From AC-49 sp963817035 (GTDB lineage Bacteria > Actinomycetota > Thermoleophilia > Solirubrobacterales > Solirubrobacteraceae), in the NCBI GenBank assembly GCA_963817035.1, contig CAWFMM010000003.1, forward strand, positions 62,001-126,000: a stretch of DNA of 64,000 nt, in the 5' to 3' direction. Below the pieces are notes generated by a model. It was not told the origin of the DNA, ran no database searches, and was given only the letters and a program-made list of their open reading frames with translations. Shown one piece after another: positions 8,443 through 17,080 of this stretch. Numbering within the stretch: the stretch's first letter is position 1; each line of letters starts with the position of its first letter. The translations under genes and the position numbers were made by a program.

Positions 8443-9474
8443 TCAGGCCGACGCGGGCGCGCCGACGCGGCCGCGGGCCACGGCGAGCTCGGCGATCTGC
8501 ACGGTGTTCAGGGCCGCGCCCTTGAGCAGGTTGTCGCCGACGACGAAGAAGTTCAGGGCGTGCGGGTCGCCGAGGTCGCGGCGCACCCGACCGACCGCGG
8601 TGTCGTGGCGCCCGGCGTACTCGAGCGGCGTCGGGGCCTCCTCGACGACAAGGTTCGGGAAGGCCGCGAGCGCCTCGAGCGCGTCGTCAAGATCGGGCTC
8701 GCGCGAGAACGTCGCGCGCACGGCGACCGAGTGGCCGACCATCACCGGGACGCGGACGCAGGTCGGCGACATCAGCAGCTCGGGCAGGTCGAGGATCTTG
8801 CGCGACTCGTTGCGCAGCTTCAGCTCCTCGTCGGTGTAGCCCTCGTCGTTGAGCGTGCCGAGCAGCGGCACGACGTTGTAGGCCAGCGTGTTGGCGTGGA
8901 CGCTGTGGCTGACCTTGCGCGCGGCGGTCACACCGTTGTTGATGAGCAGGTCGAGGTCGGCGCCGACCGGGCCGATCTGCTCGGCGAGCTCGTCGATGCC
9001 GCTCTGGCCGGCACCGCCGGCGGCCTGGAAGCTCGTGGCGACCATCTCGGTCAGGCCGAAGCGATCATGCAGCGCCTTGGCCGGCAGCATCACGACCATC
9101 GTCGTGCAGTTCGGGTTGGCGACGATCCCGCGAGGCGCGTCGTCGATCGCCTGCGGATTGACCTCGGAGACGACGAGCGGGACATCCGGGTCAATGCGAA
9201 ACGCGCTCGAGTTGTCGACGACCAGTGCCCCGCCGTCGACAAACGCCGGCGCCCACTCGCGCGAACGGGTCGCGCCGGCGCTGAACAGCGCCAGGTCGAA
9301 GCCGCTGACCGTCTCGTCGTTGAGTGGCTGCACAACGAGCCCGTCGTCGAGCGTGCGCCCGGCCGAGCGCTCGGAGGCGAAGGCCACAACCTCGTGGCCC
9401 GGCATCCGCTGCGCGACCAGGCGGCGCATGATCGTGCCGACCGCACCGGTCGCACCGACGATCGCGATCCTCAT
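8443..9474 (-). CDS. asd: Aspartate-semialdehyde dehydrogenase (343 aa)
   Basis: NADPH-dependent reduction of aspartyl phosphate to aspartate semialdehyde, second step toward lysine, threonine, methionine and diaminopimelate. MRIAIVGATGAVGTIMRRL is the nucleotide-binding start, VANPNCTTM carries the catalytic Cys and SFQAAGGAGQSG the following conserved loop. Length is typical. Its ATG overlaps the lysC stop by 4 nt, so the two are translated in tandem. It ends 9 nt from the convergent sdhE stop. Confidence 0.96.
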   Translation of the reverse strand: MRIAIVGATGAVGTIMRRLVAQRMPGHEVVAFASERSAGRTLDDGLVVQPLNDETVSGFDLALFSAGATRSREWAPAFVDGGALVVDNSSAFRIDPDVPLVVSEVNPQAIDDAPRGIVANPNCTTMVVMLPAKALHDRFGLTEMVATSFQAAGGAGQSGIDELAEQIGPVGADLDLLINNGVTAARKVSHSVHANTLAYNVVPLLGTLNDEGYTDEELKLRNESRKILDLPELLMSPTCVRVPVMVGHSVAVRATFSREPDLDDALEALAAFPNLVVEEAPTPLEYAGRHDTAVGRVRRDLGDPHALNFFVVGDNLLKGAALNTVQIAELAVARGRVGAPASA

Positions 9475-10733
9475 GACGCGAACTCCCCGAACGGCTGCTC
9501 GGGCCGGATCGTGTCAGGCCCGGAGAGCTCAAAGGCGGCGTGCAGCGCGCGGACGGCGTCGGGGACGCGGTCACCCTGGACGACGCAGGAGATGCGGATC
9601 GGCGAGGTGGAGATCATCTCGATGTTGATCTCGTTCTCCCCCAGGGTGCGAAACACCTTTGCCGCGACACCCGGGTGGGACTTCATGCCGGCGCCGACGA
9701 TCGAGACCTTGCCCATCGCCTCGTCGGCCTCGATCGTGATCTTGAGTTCGTCGGCGAGCGACTGGAGGGCGATCTTCGCGTCGCCGAGGTCATCGCGCGG
9801 GACGGTGAACGACATGTCCGCGCCGCCGCCGCCGACGGTCTCGTTCTGGATGATCATGTCGATGTTCACATTGGCCTCGGCCAGGGCGGTCGCGACGCGG
9901 CCGGCGATGCCCGGCGAGTCCGGGACGCCGGTCAACGTGACGCGGGCTTCTCCGGTCGAGTGGGTGACGGCGGTGATGAGCGGGTGTTCCATGGTCGGGT
10001 CCTGTGCGACGACAACGGTACCGGGACCGTCGTGGAAGCTCGACCGACAGTGGATCCGCACACCGTGGTTGTTGGCGTACTCGAGCGCGCGCAACTGCAG
10101 GACGCCGGCGCCGGAGGACGACATCTCGAGCATCTCGTCGAACGAGACGGTCGTCAGCATGCGCGCATCGGGAACGATCCGCGGGTCGGCGCTGAAGACG
10201 CCGTCGACGTCGGTATAGATCTCACATTCGTCGGCGCCCACGGCCGCGGCGAGCGCAACCGCCGTGGTGTCCGAGCCGCCGCGCCCAAGCGTCGTCACGT
10301 CGCGCGCGGTCGAGACGCCCTGGAAGCCGGCGACGAGGACGATCGCGTCCTCGTTGAGCGCCTCGTGGATGCGGTCGGCGCGCACGTCGAGGATCCGGGC
10401 CTTGGTGTGCGAGGTGTCGGTGACGATTCCGGCCTGCGAGCCGGTCAGCGAGATCGCGCGGTGACCGAGGTCGTTGATCGCCATCGCGCACAGCGCGCAC
10501 GAGACGCGTTCGCCGGTCGAGAGCAGCATGTCCATCTCGCGCGGGTCGGGATGCGGCGAGACCTCGTGGGCGTCCGCGATCAACCGGTCGGTCTCCTTGC
10601 CGCGCGCGCTGAGAACCGCGACAACGCGGTTTCCGTCCTCGCGCTTGGCGACGATCCGCTGCGCGGCACGCTTGAGCCGCTGAGCGTCAGCGACCGAGGT
10701 CCCGCCGAACTTCATGACGATGGTGGGGGGCAT
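9471..10733 (-). CDS. lysC: Aspartate kinase (420 aa)
   Basis: Phosphorylates aspartate, the committed step of the aspartate family. The kinase domain starts with VMKFGGTSVADAQRLKRAA, contains GRGGSDTTAVALAAA and TDVDGVFSADPR, and is followed by two ACT domains (about residues 270-410) that mediate feedback inhibition. An ATG about 250 codons in, at MEHPLITAVTHSTGEA, could be an internal start for a separate beta subunit as in Corynebacterium and Bacillus; this is inferred only. A TAGCCT box lies 10 nt before the start codon. Immediately upstream is the REP-associated transposase, whose stop is only 13 nt from this start. Confidence 0.96.
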   Translation of the reverse strand: MPPTIVMKFGGTSVADAQRLKRAAQRIVAKREDGNRVVAVLSARGKETDRLIADAHEVSPHPDPREMDMLLSTGERVSCALCAMAINDLGHRAISLTGSQAGIVTDTSHTKARILDVRADRIHEALNEDAIVLVAGFQGVSTARDVTTLGRGGSDTTAVALAAAVGADECEIYTDVDGVFSADPRIVPDARMLTTVSFDEMLEMSSSGAGVLQLRALEYANNHGVRIHCRSSFHDGPGTVVVAQDPTMEHPLITAVTHSTGEARVTLTGVPDSPGIAGRVATALAEANVNIDMIIQNETVGGGGADMSFTVPRDDLGDAKIALQSLADELKITIEADEAMGKVSIVGAGMKSHPGVAAKVFRTLGENEINIEMISTSPIRISCVVQGDRVPDAVRALHAAFELSGPDTIRPEQPFGEFAS

Positions 10734-10743
10734 CCGGTGTCGG

Positions 10744-10749
10744 AGGCTA
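10744..10749 (-). promoter_or_regulatory. Candidate -10 box (TAGCCT) for lysC-asd
   Basis: The minus strand reads TAGCCT, then 10 nt, then the lysC ATG. The same spacing of a TANNNT box close to a start codon recurs upstream of at least eight other genes in this window, as expected for leaderless or nearly leaderless transcripts. It overlaps the last codons of the transposase gene. Confidence 0.4.
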
Positions 10750-11265
10750 GCTCAACCCCCCGGTGCCGGTGATCCCGCGACGCAGTGCTTCGACGCGGGG
10801 CGCCGCGAGCCACCTCGGTGCGCGCCCGCAGGCCGTGGCACCCGCGCTTCCCCACGGCCAATCGTCGACCGTGGACGCGAGACCCGCATCGACGGGGTTG
10901 CGGTTGATGTAGTCGAGAACCGTGACCAACTGAGCGTCGCTCGTCACGCGCCTAGAGCCGTAGCGCCCGTGAAAGAGGTGCCCCGAGCGGCCGTGTCGTG
11001 CGTTGAAGAGCTCGGCGTAGCGGCCGTGCGCCCGCTGGAGGCCGAGACCGAGGTTGGGACGTCTCGTCTCGATCAGCAGGTGCACGTGGGTGCCCATGAG
11101 GCAGTACGCCAGGCAGAGCCACTCGAAGCTGGACACGGTCACGCCGAGGAGCTCGAGGTACGCCCGACGGTCGAGCTCGTCGACGAAGATCTGGCAGCGG
11201 TTGTTTCCGCGGGCGTAGACGTGATGAATCGCCCCCTCCAGCTCCTCGCGCGGCCGCCTCGGCAT
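10747..11265 (-). CDS. REP-associated tyrosine transposase (RAYT, Y1/IS200-like fold, 172 aa)
   Basis: Single-domain HUH nuclease of the IS200/IS605 superfamily. The N-terminal IHHVYARGNNRCQIFVDE, the HUH-type pair in LMGTHVHLLIETRR, and GRSGHLFHGRYGSRRV followed by LVTVLDYINRNPVDAGL are characteristic of the TnpA_REP/Y1 family. RAYTs are single-copy, domesticated enzymes that process palindromic REP sequences rather than moving as intact IS elements. Consistent with this there are no IS ends, but three REP-like palindromes lie 40-150 nt upstream. It sits between recR and lysC on the same strand. Activity is not demonstrated. Confidence 0.9.
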   Translation of the reverse strand: MPRRPREELEGAIHHVYARGNNRCQIFVDELDRRAYLELLGVTVSSFEWLCLAYCLMGTHVHLLIETRRPNLGLGLQRAHGRYAELFNARHGRSGHLFHGRYGSRRVTSDAQLVTVLDYINRNPVDAGLASTVDDWPWGSAGATACGRAPRWLAAPRVEALRRGITGTGGLS

Positions 11266-11305
11266 ACCCCTACAAGGCTCGCCGCGGCCGAAGCTCGCCC
11301 CCCCA

Positions 11306-11322
11306 AAGGGGTCTGACCCCTT
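11306..11322. repeat. REP-like palindrome, copy 1
   Basis: AAGGGGTCTGACCCCTT, a 17-nt palindrome with a single central mismatch position. It shares its core with two further copies in the next 100 nt, all just upstream of the RAYT gene. Confidence 0.85.
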
Positions 11323-11331
11323 GCGTCGACC

Positions 11332-11360
11332 CCACTCAAGGGGTCAGACCCCTTGAGTGG
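11332..11360. repeat. REP-like palindrome, copy 2 (long perfect form)
   Basis: A 29-nt perfect inverted repeat: two 14-nt arms (CCACTCAAGGGGTC and its complement) flank one central A. It contains the same GGGGTC-GACCCC core as copies 1 and 3. As single-stranded DNA or RNA it would form a very stable hairpin. Confidence 0.9.
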
Positions 11361-11390
11361 CGGCCGCTCGTGAAATCTCAGTGCATTCGA

Positions 11391-11412
11391 CTCAAGGGGT
11401 CTGACCCCCTTC
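11391..11412. repeat. REP-like palindrome, copy 3 (one base imperfect)
   Basis: CTCAAGGGGTCTGACCCC followed by an extra C and TT. It matches the arms of copy 2 on its left side and has one inserted C on the right. It ends 45 nt before the recR stop codon. Confidence 0.85.
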
Positions 11413-11456
11413 CGAAGCGCCCGGGAGCTGCGGAGCGCGACGCCGCCCGAGGTCGG

Positions 11457-12062
11457 CTAGACCGTCCGGCGGCCGGTGAATGCGCGGCCGAGGGTGACCT
11501 CGTCGGCGTATTCGAGATCGGAGCCGATCGGAAGACCGCTGGCCAGGCGGGTGATGACGACGTCGGGGGATCGCTCGCGCAGCTCGGCGGCGATGTGCAG
11601 CGCGGTCGCTTCGCCGGTCGTCGTCGGATTCGTGGCCAGGACCACCTCGGTGATCGGCGGGTCGGCCAGTCCGACGCGCGCGAGCAGCTCCGCGATCCTG
11701 AGGTCGGCGGGGTCGACGCCGTCGATCGGCGAGAGCGCGCCACCGAGCACGTGATAGCGCCCGCGGTACTCGTGCGTGCGCTCGACCGGGATCACGTCGC
11801 CGGGCTCCTCGACGACGCAGATCAGCGAACCATCGCGGCGCTCATCAACGCAGATCCCGCAGCGCGGCGCGTCGGCGAGGTTGAAGCAGACCTCGCAGAG
11901 CCCGATCTTCTCCTTGACCTCGCGGATCGCGTCGGCCAGCGCGTTGGCGTCGGCCGACTCGGTGCGCAGGATGTGGAATGCCAGGCGCTGAGCGGTCCTC
12001 GCACCGACGCCCGGCAGCTTGCCGAGCTCGGTGATCAGGCGCTGGACGGGGGGAGCGAACAA
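11457..12062 (-). CDS. recR: Recombination protein RecR (201 aa)
   Basis: Works with RecF/RecO to load RecA at gaps. The N-terminus PPVQRLITELGKLPGVGART has the helix-hairpin-helix; the zinc finger has Cys residues in GLCEVCFNLADAPRCGIC; the Toprim domain follows (ICVVEEPGDVIPVERT, EVVLATNPTTTGEATA). Length is exactly that of the family. The start appears to be TTG at 12062, because no ATG or GTG fits and RecR proteins begin just before this PPxQRL motif. It lies 28 nt after ybaB, as the third gene of dnaX-ybaB-recR. Confidence 0.96.
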   Translation of the reverse strand: MFAPPVQRLITELGKLPGVGARTAQRLAFHILRTESADANALADAIREVKEKIGLCEVCFNLADAPRCGICVDERRDGSLICVVEEPGDVIPVERTHEYRGRYHVLGGALSPIDGVDPADLRIAELLARVGLADPPITEVVLATNPTTTGEATALHIAAELRERSPDVVITRLASGLPIGSDLEYADEVTLGRAFTGRRTV

Positions 12063-12090
12063 AGGTGTTGGGGGCGGGTGGTGGGAATGG

Positions 12091-12420
12091 CTACATCCCC
12101 GGCAGGCCGAGCCCGCCGAGGTCGATGCCGCCGGTCAGCCCGCCGAGCTTGGCCTCGGCCAGCTCCTGCGCGGATCGAATTCCCTCGTTGACGGCGGCGA
12201 GGACGAGGTCCTCGAGCATGTCGGCGTCGTCGGGGTCGATCGCATCGGGATTGATCGTGATCGACTTGACGACCAGGTCGCCGCTCACCTTCACGGTGAC
12301 CATCCCGCCACCGGCCGAGGCTTCGACCTCCTCATGCTTGAGCTGCTCTTGGGCGATGGCCATGTCCTGCTGCATCTTCTGGACCTGCTTGAGCATCTGG
12401 CCCATGTTCGGCTGGGGCAT
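12091..12420 (-). CDS. ybaB: YbaB/EbfC-family nucleoid-associated protein (109 aa)
   Basis: Small dimeric DNA-binding protein. MGQMLKQVQKMQQDMAIAQ is the N-terminal long helix, followed by EASAGGGMVTVKVSGDLVVK, the conserved YbaB core. Position between dnaX and recR is conserved across bacteria. The ATG overlaps the dnaX stop (TGATG), indicating translational coupling. Confidence 0.95.
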   Translation of the reverse strand: MPQPNMGQMLKQVQKMQQDMAIAQEQLKHEEVEASAGGGMVTVKVSGDLVVKSITINPDAIDPDDADMLEDLVLAAVNEGIRSAQELAEAKLGGLTGGIDLGGLGLPGM

Positions 12421-14075
12421 CAGGAGATCTCCTCGGCGTTGAATTCCTGCTTGAGGCGTTCGAGGAGATGCTCCTCGCCGCCCTCCTCCTCCTCGGCAAC
12501 CTCGAGCGCGCGTGACTCGAAGGTCAGCTTTGGCACGGCTCCGGTCACGACGCGGATCGTCTCGACCAGCGCCTGGCGATTGGCCGACTTCTCGACCGTC
12601 GCGCGCTGGAAGCGATCGGCGGTCGCGAAGGCGATGATCAGACCACCGTCGGGACCGTCGGTGAGCTGGGCCTCGTCAAGCGCGGCGGCGACGACCGGCT
12701 TGTCGGCCCGCAGCGCGTCGAGGACCGCGGGCCACAGGTCGTGCAGCTCGCTGACGTTCAGAGACGGGCGGGCGGGCGCGGGCGCGGGCGGTGCGGGCTC
12801 GGCGGCGACCGGCTCGGGCTCGTGGTGTGCGCCGTTGGGCGGGGGCAGGGGCAGGGGCGCGGCAGCAGGCGCAGCAGCGCGCGCCGGCGCCACCGGCGCC
12901 CCGCCACGCAGCGCCTCCTCCAGCCGCTCCAACCGCGCGAGCAACGCCCGCGTCGACGGGTCCGTGTACGGCGCCGCCGCCTTGGTCAGCGCGAGCTCGA
13001 GCTGGGTCCGCGCGTCGGCCCCGTCGCGGACCGCGCGCATCGCGCCTGCGAGCAGATCGAGCAGCCGCACCACGTCGCCGTGGGCGATGCGGCCCGCCTG
13101 CTCGGCGAGGCGCTCGTCGCGCTCCGGCGTGATCGCGATCTCCGGCGGCACCGCCCCGAGCGTCTGCACGACGAGCAGCTCGCGCGCATGGGACTCGAGG
13201 TCGCGCAGGAACTGGGACACGTCGCGGCCCGAATCCGACAGCCCGGCGGCGATCAGCAGCGCCGCGCGCGCGTCGGCGGCGATCACCGCGTCGATCGCTC
13301 CGAACAGCTGATCGGCGTCGGCCACGCCGAGCACCGCGAGCACGTCCTCGATCGCGATCGAGCGACCGGAGTAGGTGATCAGCTGCTCGAGCGTCCCGAG
13401 CGCGTCGCGGAACGAACCGGTCGCATGGCGCGCGATCAGCGCGACTGCGTCGGGGCCGATCTCGATCGATTCCAGCTCGGCGACGCGGCGCAGCACCGCG
13501 GCGAGCTGCTCGACCGTCGGGCGGCCAAAGTCGAACCGGTGACACCGATCGACCACAGTGGGAAGCACCTTCTGCGCCTCGGTCGTCGCGAGCACGAAGA
13601 TCGTGTTCGGCGGCGGCTCCTCGAGCGTCTTCAAGAACGCGTTCCACGCCTGCGACGACAGCATGTGCGCCTCGTCGAGGATGTAGACCTTCGATCGCCC
13701 GGAGACCGGCGCGTACGCGACCGACTCTCGCAGTTCGCGGATGTCGTCGACCGAGTTGTTGGACGCCGCGTCCATCTCGATGACGTCCATCGAGGTCGCC
13801 GAGGCGATCGACACACACGACTCGCACTCGCCGCACGGGTCGACGGTCGGCCCGGAGCGCGGATTCGCCGGCGTTCCGGAGCAGTTCAGGCACGCAGCGA
13901 GAATCTTGGCCATCGACGTCTTGCCCGTCCCGCGTGAGCCCACGAACAGGTAGGCGTGGTGGACCTGACCGCCCTCGACCGCGTTGCGCAGCGTGCGCAC
14001 GACATGCTCCTGGCCGACGACGTCGGCGAAGCTACGGGGGCGGTGGCGGCGGTAGAGCGAGGGACCGGTGGACAC
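12420..14075 (-). CDS. dnaX: DNA polymerase III subunit gamma/tau (551 aa)
   Basis: Clamp-loader ATPase. From the N-terminus: SLYRRHRPRSFADVVGQEHV, Walker A GSRGTGKTSMAK, a four-Cys zinc module (CLNCSGTP...CGECESC), Walker B region VYILDEAHMLS, sensor motif LATTEAQKVLPTVVDRC. The C-terminal third is Ala/Pro-rich linker plus a tau-like tail. The frame is open to a TTG at 14111, but the GTG at 14075 (VSTGPSLYRRHRP) fits the family start. First gene of dnaX-ybaB-recR, divergent from a membrane glycosyltransferase gene with 66 nt between. Confidence 0.95.
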   Translation of the reverse strand: MSTGPSLYRRHRPRSFADVVGQEHVVRTLRNAVEGGQVHHAYLFVGSRGTGKTSMAKILAACLNCSGTPANPRSGPTVDPCGECESCVSIASATSMDVIEMDAASNNSVDDIRELRESVAYAPVSGRSKVYILDEAHMLSSQAWNAFLKTLEEPPPNTIFVLATTEAQKVLPTVVDRCHRFDFGRPTVEQLAAVLRRVAELESIEIGPDAVALIARHATGSFRDALGTLEQLITYSGRSIAIEDVLAVLGVADADQLFGAIDAVIAADARAALLIAAGLSDSGRDVSQFLRDLESHARELLVVQTLGAVPPEIAITPERDERLAEQAGRIAHGDVVRLLDLLAGAMRAVRDGADARTQLELALTKAAAPYTDPSTRALLARLERLEEALRGGAPVAPARAAAPAAAPLPLPPPNGAHHEPEPVAAEPAPPAPAPARPSLNVSELHDLWPAVLDALRADKPVVAAALDEAQLTDGPDGGLIIAFATADRFQRATVEKSANRQALVETIRVVTGAVPKLTFESRALEVAEEEEGGEEHLLERLKQEFNAEEIS

Positions 14076-14141
14076 GAAGGGCCAGTGTATCCGTGGCGCC
14101 GACCGCGCCAATCAACCGCCGACCCGGATAGCGTCAGCGCC

Positions 14142-15548
14142 ATGAGCCGCGTGCGTTTCGCCGTCGGGATCGCTGCGCTGGCGGCGCTGCTGTGGCTGGT
14201 CGTCGGCCATCCGCTGGTCAACTACGACTCGCTCTACGCCCTGGACTGGGGCCGCGATCTCGCCCACGGTCGCACGCCGGACTACAACGTCGCGCTCGCC
14301 CCGACCCCGCATCCGCTGTGGACGCTGCTCGGCGCAGTGCTTTCGCCGCTGAGCAGCGCCGTGTCGGGTGGCATCCACGGCCAGGACGCCCAGACCGCCC
14401 TGCTCATCATCGCGATGGTCTCGCTCGCCGTGCTCGGCTGGGTCGTCTACGCGCTCGGCGCCGCATGGTTCGGCCGCGCCGCCGGCGTGCTCGCGGCGGC
14501 GATCGTGCTGACCCGCCGACCGGTGCTCGACTTCGGCGCCCGGGCGTACATGGACATCCCCTACCTCGTGCTCGTGCTCGGTGCCCTGCTCGCGGAGACC
14601 CGCAAGCCTAAACGCGGCACCAGCGTGCTCGTGCTGCTCGGCGTCGCCGGGCTGATCCGGCCCGAGGCATGGTTGTTCGCCGGCGCGTACTGGCTCTATC
14701 TATGGCGAACGACCGCCACGGCCTGGCGGCTGCTCCCGCTCGCGCTCGCCGGCCCGGTGCTGTGGGGCCTGTCGGACCTCGTCATCACGGGCGACCCGCT
14801 GAGCTCGCTGACCGGCACGCGCAACACCGCGGCGGAGCTGCACCGCATCCGCGGGCTGCAGCACGTGCCGTCGATCGCGCCGCGACGGATCGGCGAGATC
14901 CTGCGCATCCCCGTCCTGATCGGCGCGGTCGGCGGCGGTGTGATGGCCCTGCTGTGGCTGCGTGATCGCGCGCGGCTGCCGGCCGTCGTCGGCGTGCTCT
15001 CGCTCGTCGCGTTCTGCGTGCTCGCCGCTTCCGGGCTGCCGATCATCGGGCGCTACCTGCTGCTGCCGGCGACGATCCTCGCGATCTTCTGCGGGGCCGG
15101 CGCGTTCGGCTGGCTGCTGCTCGAGCGCGACGACCCGCACCGGCGCTGGTGGGCATGGTTCGCGGTCGTCGTCCTGATCGCCCTGGTCGTCTTTGCCCCC
15201 GCGCAGTTCACGAGCCTGCGCTCCGAGCGCCGTGCCCTGGTGCGCCAGGGACAGATCGAGAACGACCTGCGCCGGCTCACCCGGCCGACCTGGTGCACGC
15301 CGATCGCGGTCCCCAACCACCGCGCCGTCCCGCTGCTCGCGCTGTGGCTGAACATCGAGCCGCAGCGGATCGTCTCGGCCGAGCAGCAGCGCATCACCCA
15401 CGGGACGTACGTCGTCCCGGCCAACCGCCGCGTCGCCCACGACTACATCCTCGATCCCAAGGATCCCCAGACCGTGGTTCCGAGCATGCCGCCCGGCTTC
15501 GCAGCGGTCGGCGCCAATCGCTCGTGGCGCGCCTACCAGCGCTGCTGA
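14142..15548 (+). CDS. Polytopic membrane glycosyltransferase-like protein (GT-C fold, 468 aa)
   Basis: Multi-pass membrane protein. The first helix (FAVGIAALAALLWLVVG) is followed by an extracytoplasmic loop with NYDSLYALDWGRDLAHGRTP, which has the acidic catalytic-loop layout of GT-C enzymes that use polyprenyl-phosphate sugars. About ten further hydrophobic segments follow, and a soluble C-terminal tail ends at RSWRAYQRC. Such enzymes glycosylate cell-wall polymers, lipids or proteins; the substrate cannot be told. A TAGCGT box 7 nt before the ATG suggests a near-leaderless transcript. The next gene (MFS) begins 33 nt later. Confidence 0.75.
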   Translation: MSRVRFAVGIAALAALLWLVVGHPLVNYDSLYALDWGRDLAHGRTPDYNVALAPTPHPLWTLLGAVLSPLSSAVSGGIHGQDAQTALLIIAMVSLAVLGWVVYALGAAWFGRAAGVLAAAIVLTRRPVLDFGARAYMDIPYLVLVLGALLAETRKPKRGTSVLVLLGVAGLIRPEAWLFAGAYWLYLWRTTATAWRLLPLALAGPVLWGLSDLVITGDPLSSLTGTRNTAAELHRIRGLQHVPSIAPRRIGEILRIPVLIGAVGGGVMALLWLRDRARLPAVVGVLSLVAFCVLAASGLPIIGRYLLLPATILAIFCGAGAFGWLLLERDDPHRRWWAWFAVVVLIALVVFAPAQFTSLRSERRALVRQGQIENDLRRLTRPTWCTPIAVPNHRAVPLLALWLNIEPQRIVSAEQQRITHGTYVVPANRRVAHDYILDPKDPQTVVPSMPPGFAAVGANRSWRAYQRC

Positions 15549-15564
15549 GCGGCCCAGGCGCGAC

Positions 15565-15577
15565 TGACAGACTGTCA
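15565..15577. promoter_or_regulatory. Perfect 13-nt inverted repeat before the MFS gene
   Basis: TGACAGACTGTCA: 6-nt arms around a central A, ending three bases before the GTG start of the MFS transporter. Position suggests an operator or a small translational hairpin. No regulator gene lies next to it. Confidence 0.35.
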
Positions 15578-15580
15578 TCG

Positions 15581-16786
15581 GTGGCCGCCCTGCCCGAACG
15601 CTCGCTCGACCGCCGCCTCGTCGCCGTCCTCGCGCTGGCCTGCGGCGCCACGGTCGCCAACCTCTACTACGCCCAGCCGCTGCTGGACGTCATCGCCGCG
15701 AGCCTGCACGTCAGCCCCGGAACCGCCGGCCTGCTCGTCACGGCGGCTCAGCTCGGATTCGCGGCCGGCCTCGCGTTGATCGTCCCGCTCGGCGACCTCC
15801 TCGAGCGCCGCGGGCTGATCTCGCGGCTGCTCGTCGTCTGCGCGGCCGGGCTCGTCGTTGTCGCGGTCGCACCAACGATCGGCGTCTTCGCGATCGCGAT
15901 GATCGTCGTCGGCGTGACCTCGGTCGTCGCCCAGATCCTCGTTCCGCTCTCCGCGTCGCTGGCCGGCGAGCACGAGCGCGGTCGCGTCGTCGGCACGGTG
16001 ATGAGCGGGCTGCTGATCGGGATCCTGCTCGCGCGGACGGTCAGCGGTCTCGTCGCTGAGATCGGCGGCTGGCGGCTCGTGTTCTGGCTCGCGGCGGCGG
16101 CGATGCTCGTCCTCGCCGTGGCGTTGCGCGCGATACTGCCGCGCAGCCAGGAGGCGACCGATCTGCGCTACGGGCCGCTGCTGCGCTCCGTTCTCACGCT
16201 CGTGCGCACCGAGCCCGTGCTTCGCCGGCGGATGGTCTACGGCGCGATGGGGATGGCCGGCTTCTCCTGCCTGTGGACCTCACTGACCTTCCTGCTCGCG
16301 GCAGCGCCCTACAACTACGGCGAGGGGACGATCGGGCTCTTCGGACTCGCCGGCCTGGCCGGCGTGCTCGGGGCGCAGGGTGCCGGGCGGCTCGCCGACC
16401 GCGGGTTGCTCCACGTCGGCACCGGCGTGTTCCTGGTCTGCGTCCTCGTCGGCTGGGGCTTCCTTGCCTTCGGGCACAGCTCGCTGGCCGCGGTCCTGAT
16501 CGGCATCGTGATCATGGACCTCGGCATCCAGGGCCAGCACATCTCAAACCAGAACGCGATCTACGCGATCGCCCCCGACATGCGCAGCCGCTTGACGACG
16601 GCCTACCAGACGCACAACTTCCTCTGGGGCGCACTCGGCTCGGCGGGCGCGGCGATCGCCTACGACGCCGGCGGCTGGGGCGCGGTCGTCGCGATGGGCC
16701 TCACATTCGCCGGCGTCGCGCTGATCGCGTTCGTCGGCGAGCAGCTCGGGCGCCGCCGCGCGGCAGCGCCCGCGCTCAGCGCGTAG
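15581..16786 (+). CDS. MFS transporter, 12-helix DHA1-like (401 aa)
   Basis: Proton-coupled exporter of the major facilitator superfamily. ATVANLYYAQPLLDVIA at the first helix is the signature of a bacterial MFS subgroup of uncharacterised drug/metabolite exporters. Twelve hydrophobic segments are visible, with the motif A-like loop PLGDLLERRGLISR between helices 2 and 3. The GTG at 15581 gives a start just before helix 1 (VAALPERSLDRRLVAVLALA). It follows the glycosyltransferase gene by 33 nt and may share its transcript, though an inverted repeat sits in the gap. Substrate unknown. Confidence 0.85.
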   Translation: MAALPERSLDRRLVAVLALACGATVANLYYAQPLLDVIAASLHVSPGTAGLLVTAAQLGFAAGLALIVPLGDLLERRGLISRLLVVCAAGLVVVAVAPTIGVFAIAMIVVGVTSVVAQILVPLSASLAGEHERGRVVGTVMSGLLIGILLARTVSGLVAEIGGWRLVFWLAAAAMLVLAVALRAILPRSQEATDLRYGPLLRSVLTLVRTEPVLRRRMVYGAMGMAGFSCLWTSLTFLLAAAPYNYGEGTIGLFGLAGLAGVLGAQGAGRLADRGLLHVGTGVFLVCVLVGWGFLAFGHSSLAAVLIGIVIMDLGIQGQHISNQNAIYAIAPDMRSRLTTAYQTHNFLWGALGSAGAAIAYDAGGWGAVVAMGLTFAGVALIAFVGEQLGRRRAAAPALSA

Positions 16787-16846
16787 CGGACCGTGCACCC
16801 TCCTCCGTGACGTGTCGTCGGGCGGCGATCGCCAATCGGCGGCTCC

Positions 16847-16947
16847 GGTCCTGGGTGTCCCAACTACGCCCGCCGGGGACCGCTTAAGGCTGCTTCCTTC
16901 CGGACCTGACCTGGTTCACGGACCGACGTCGTGTGGGACCCAGGGCC
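16847..16947 (-). ncRNA. ffs: Signal recognition particle RNA, small bacterial type
   Basis: The minus strand contains the invariant SRP Alu-less core: ACCAGGTCAGGTCCGGAAGG followed by AAGCAGCC, i.e. the symmetric and asymmetric loops and the GGAA tetraloop bound by Ffh. Flanking arms CCTGGGTCCCA and TGGGACACCCAGG pair to close a hairpin of about 100 nt. A TAGGTG box about 8-9 nt before the inferred 5' end is a plausible -10 element. Ends are estimated from pairing, give or take a few bases. The rest of the gap to 17080 shows nothing else. Confidence 0.93.
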
Positions 16948-17080
16948 ATCAGCGCCACCTATCGGCGGGCCGACCCGACGGCCGCGTCCCTCGAGAGGGG
17001 ATTCGGCCTCGCTAGAGCGGATTGCGAGCGACAGGGCACCGCTACCTCCCCGCCTAGCACGGTCCGCGGGCATCGTAGCG

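Noticed and set aside
9471..9990. Separate gene for an aspartate kinase beta subunit
   Set aside because: An internal ATG exists but no convincing ribosome site was seen; mentioned in the lysC entry instead of as a feature.
11306..11412. CRISPR-like array from three similar repeats
   Set aside because: Repeats are palindromic, of unequal length, with unequal spacing (about 10 and 30 nt) and no cas genes; REP elements explain them.
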